A stretch of 5,087 nucleotides of DNA from an uncultured Campylobacter sp. (GTDB lineage: Bacteria > Campylobacterota > Campylobacteria > Campylobacterales > Campylobacteraceae), in assembly GCF_905371695.1 (NCBI RefSeq), contig NZ_CAJPMA010000103.1, positions 1 to 5,087 on the forward strand, written 5' to 3'. The position numbers and the translations under genes are program-made. Below the pieces are notes generated by a model. That model was not told where the DNA came from, made no database searches, and saw only the letters and a list, made by a program, of their open reading frames with translations. This document shows, in pieces, positions 5,081-5,087 of this stretch (position 1 is its first letter; each line of letters begins with the position of its first letter).

Positions 5081-5087
5081 CTACAAC

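Overview
The window is a stretch of prophage (or phage) late genes for the virion head and neck of a siphovirus-like tailed phage. It probably comes from a Campylobacter or close campylobacterotal host. By eye the base composition is moderately AT-leaning. The genes use many AAA, TTA and ATA codons, the short spacers carry AAATTTAA-type words, and the one clear promoter is an extended -10 without an obvious -35 box, as is common in Campylobacter. The genus is an inference from these traits and was not tested by a database search.

All protein genes lie on the minus strand, so the transcript runs from the right edge to the left edge. In transcript order they are: a MuF-type head morphogenesis protein with a C-terminal extension resembling the PBECR nuclease group (4978-3944, 5' end doubtful); a coiled-coil capsid scaffold (3792-3202); the major capsid protein (3197-2226); a 65-residue unknown (2215-2018); a DnaT-like head-tail connector (2018-1551); a head-closure-like protein (1557-1192); an HK97 gp10-like neck or tail-completion protein (1195-803); a tail terminator of the DUF4128 type (816-427); and the first 141 residues of a tail tube protein (424 to the left edge). 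Seven of the eight junctions are 10 nt or less, or overlap (TAATG, ATGA and 7- or 14-nt overlaps), which fits one translationally coupled operon. The order follows virion assembly: procapsid, connector, stopper, tail completion, terminator, tube.

The exception is the 139-nt gap between the MuF and scaffold genes. It carries a plus-strand unit: a strong extended -10 (3880-3888) followed by a tRNA-shaped RNA (3901-3974). The RNA has a 7-bp acceptor-like stem that extends to 11 bp, a textbook D-arm, and a TTCGACT T-loop. In place of an anticodon loop it has a perfect 5-bp hairpin closed by a GCAA tetraloop. Its 3' half is antisense to the last codons of the MuF gene. This is the most unusual item here. 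It looks like an independently transcribed 'moron' RNA, and it sits back to back with a protein that may end in a nuclease domain from a fold group that includes tRNA-cutting colicins.

No stretch over 300 bases lacks a gene. No integrase, attachment site, CRISPR array, insertion sequence or rRNA was seen.
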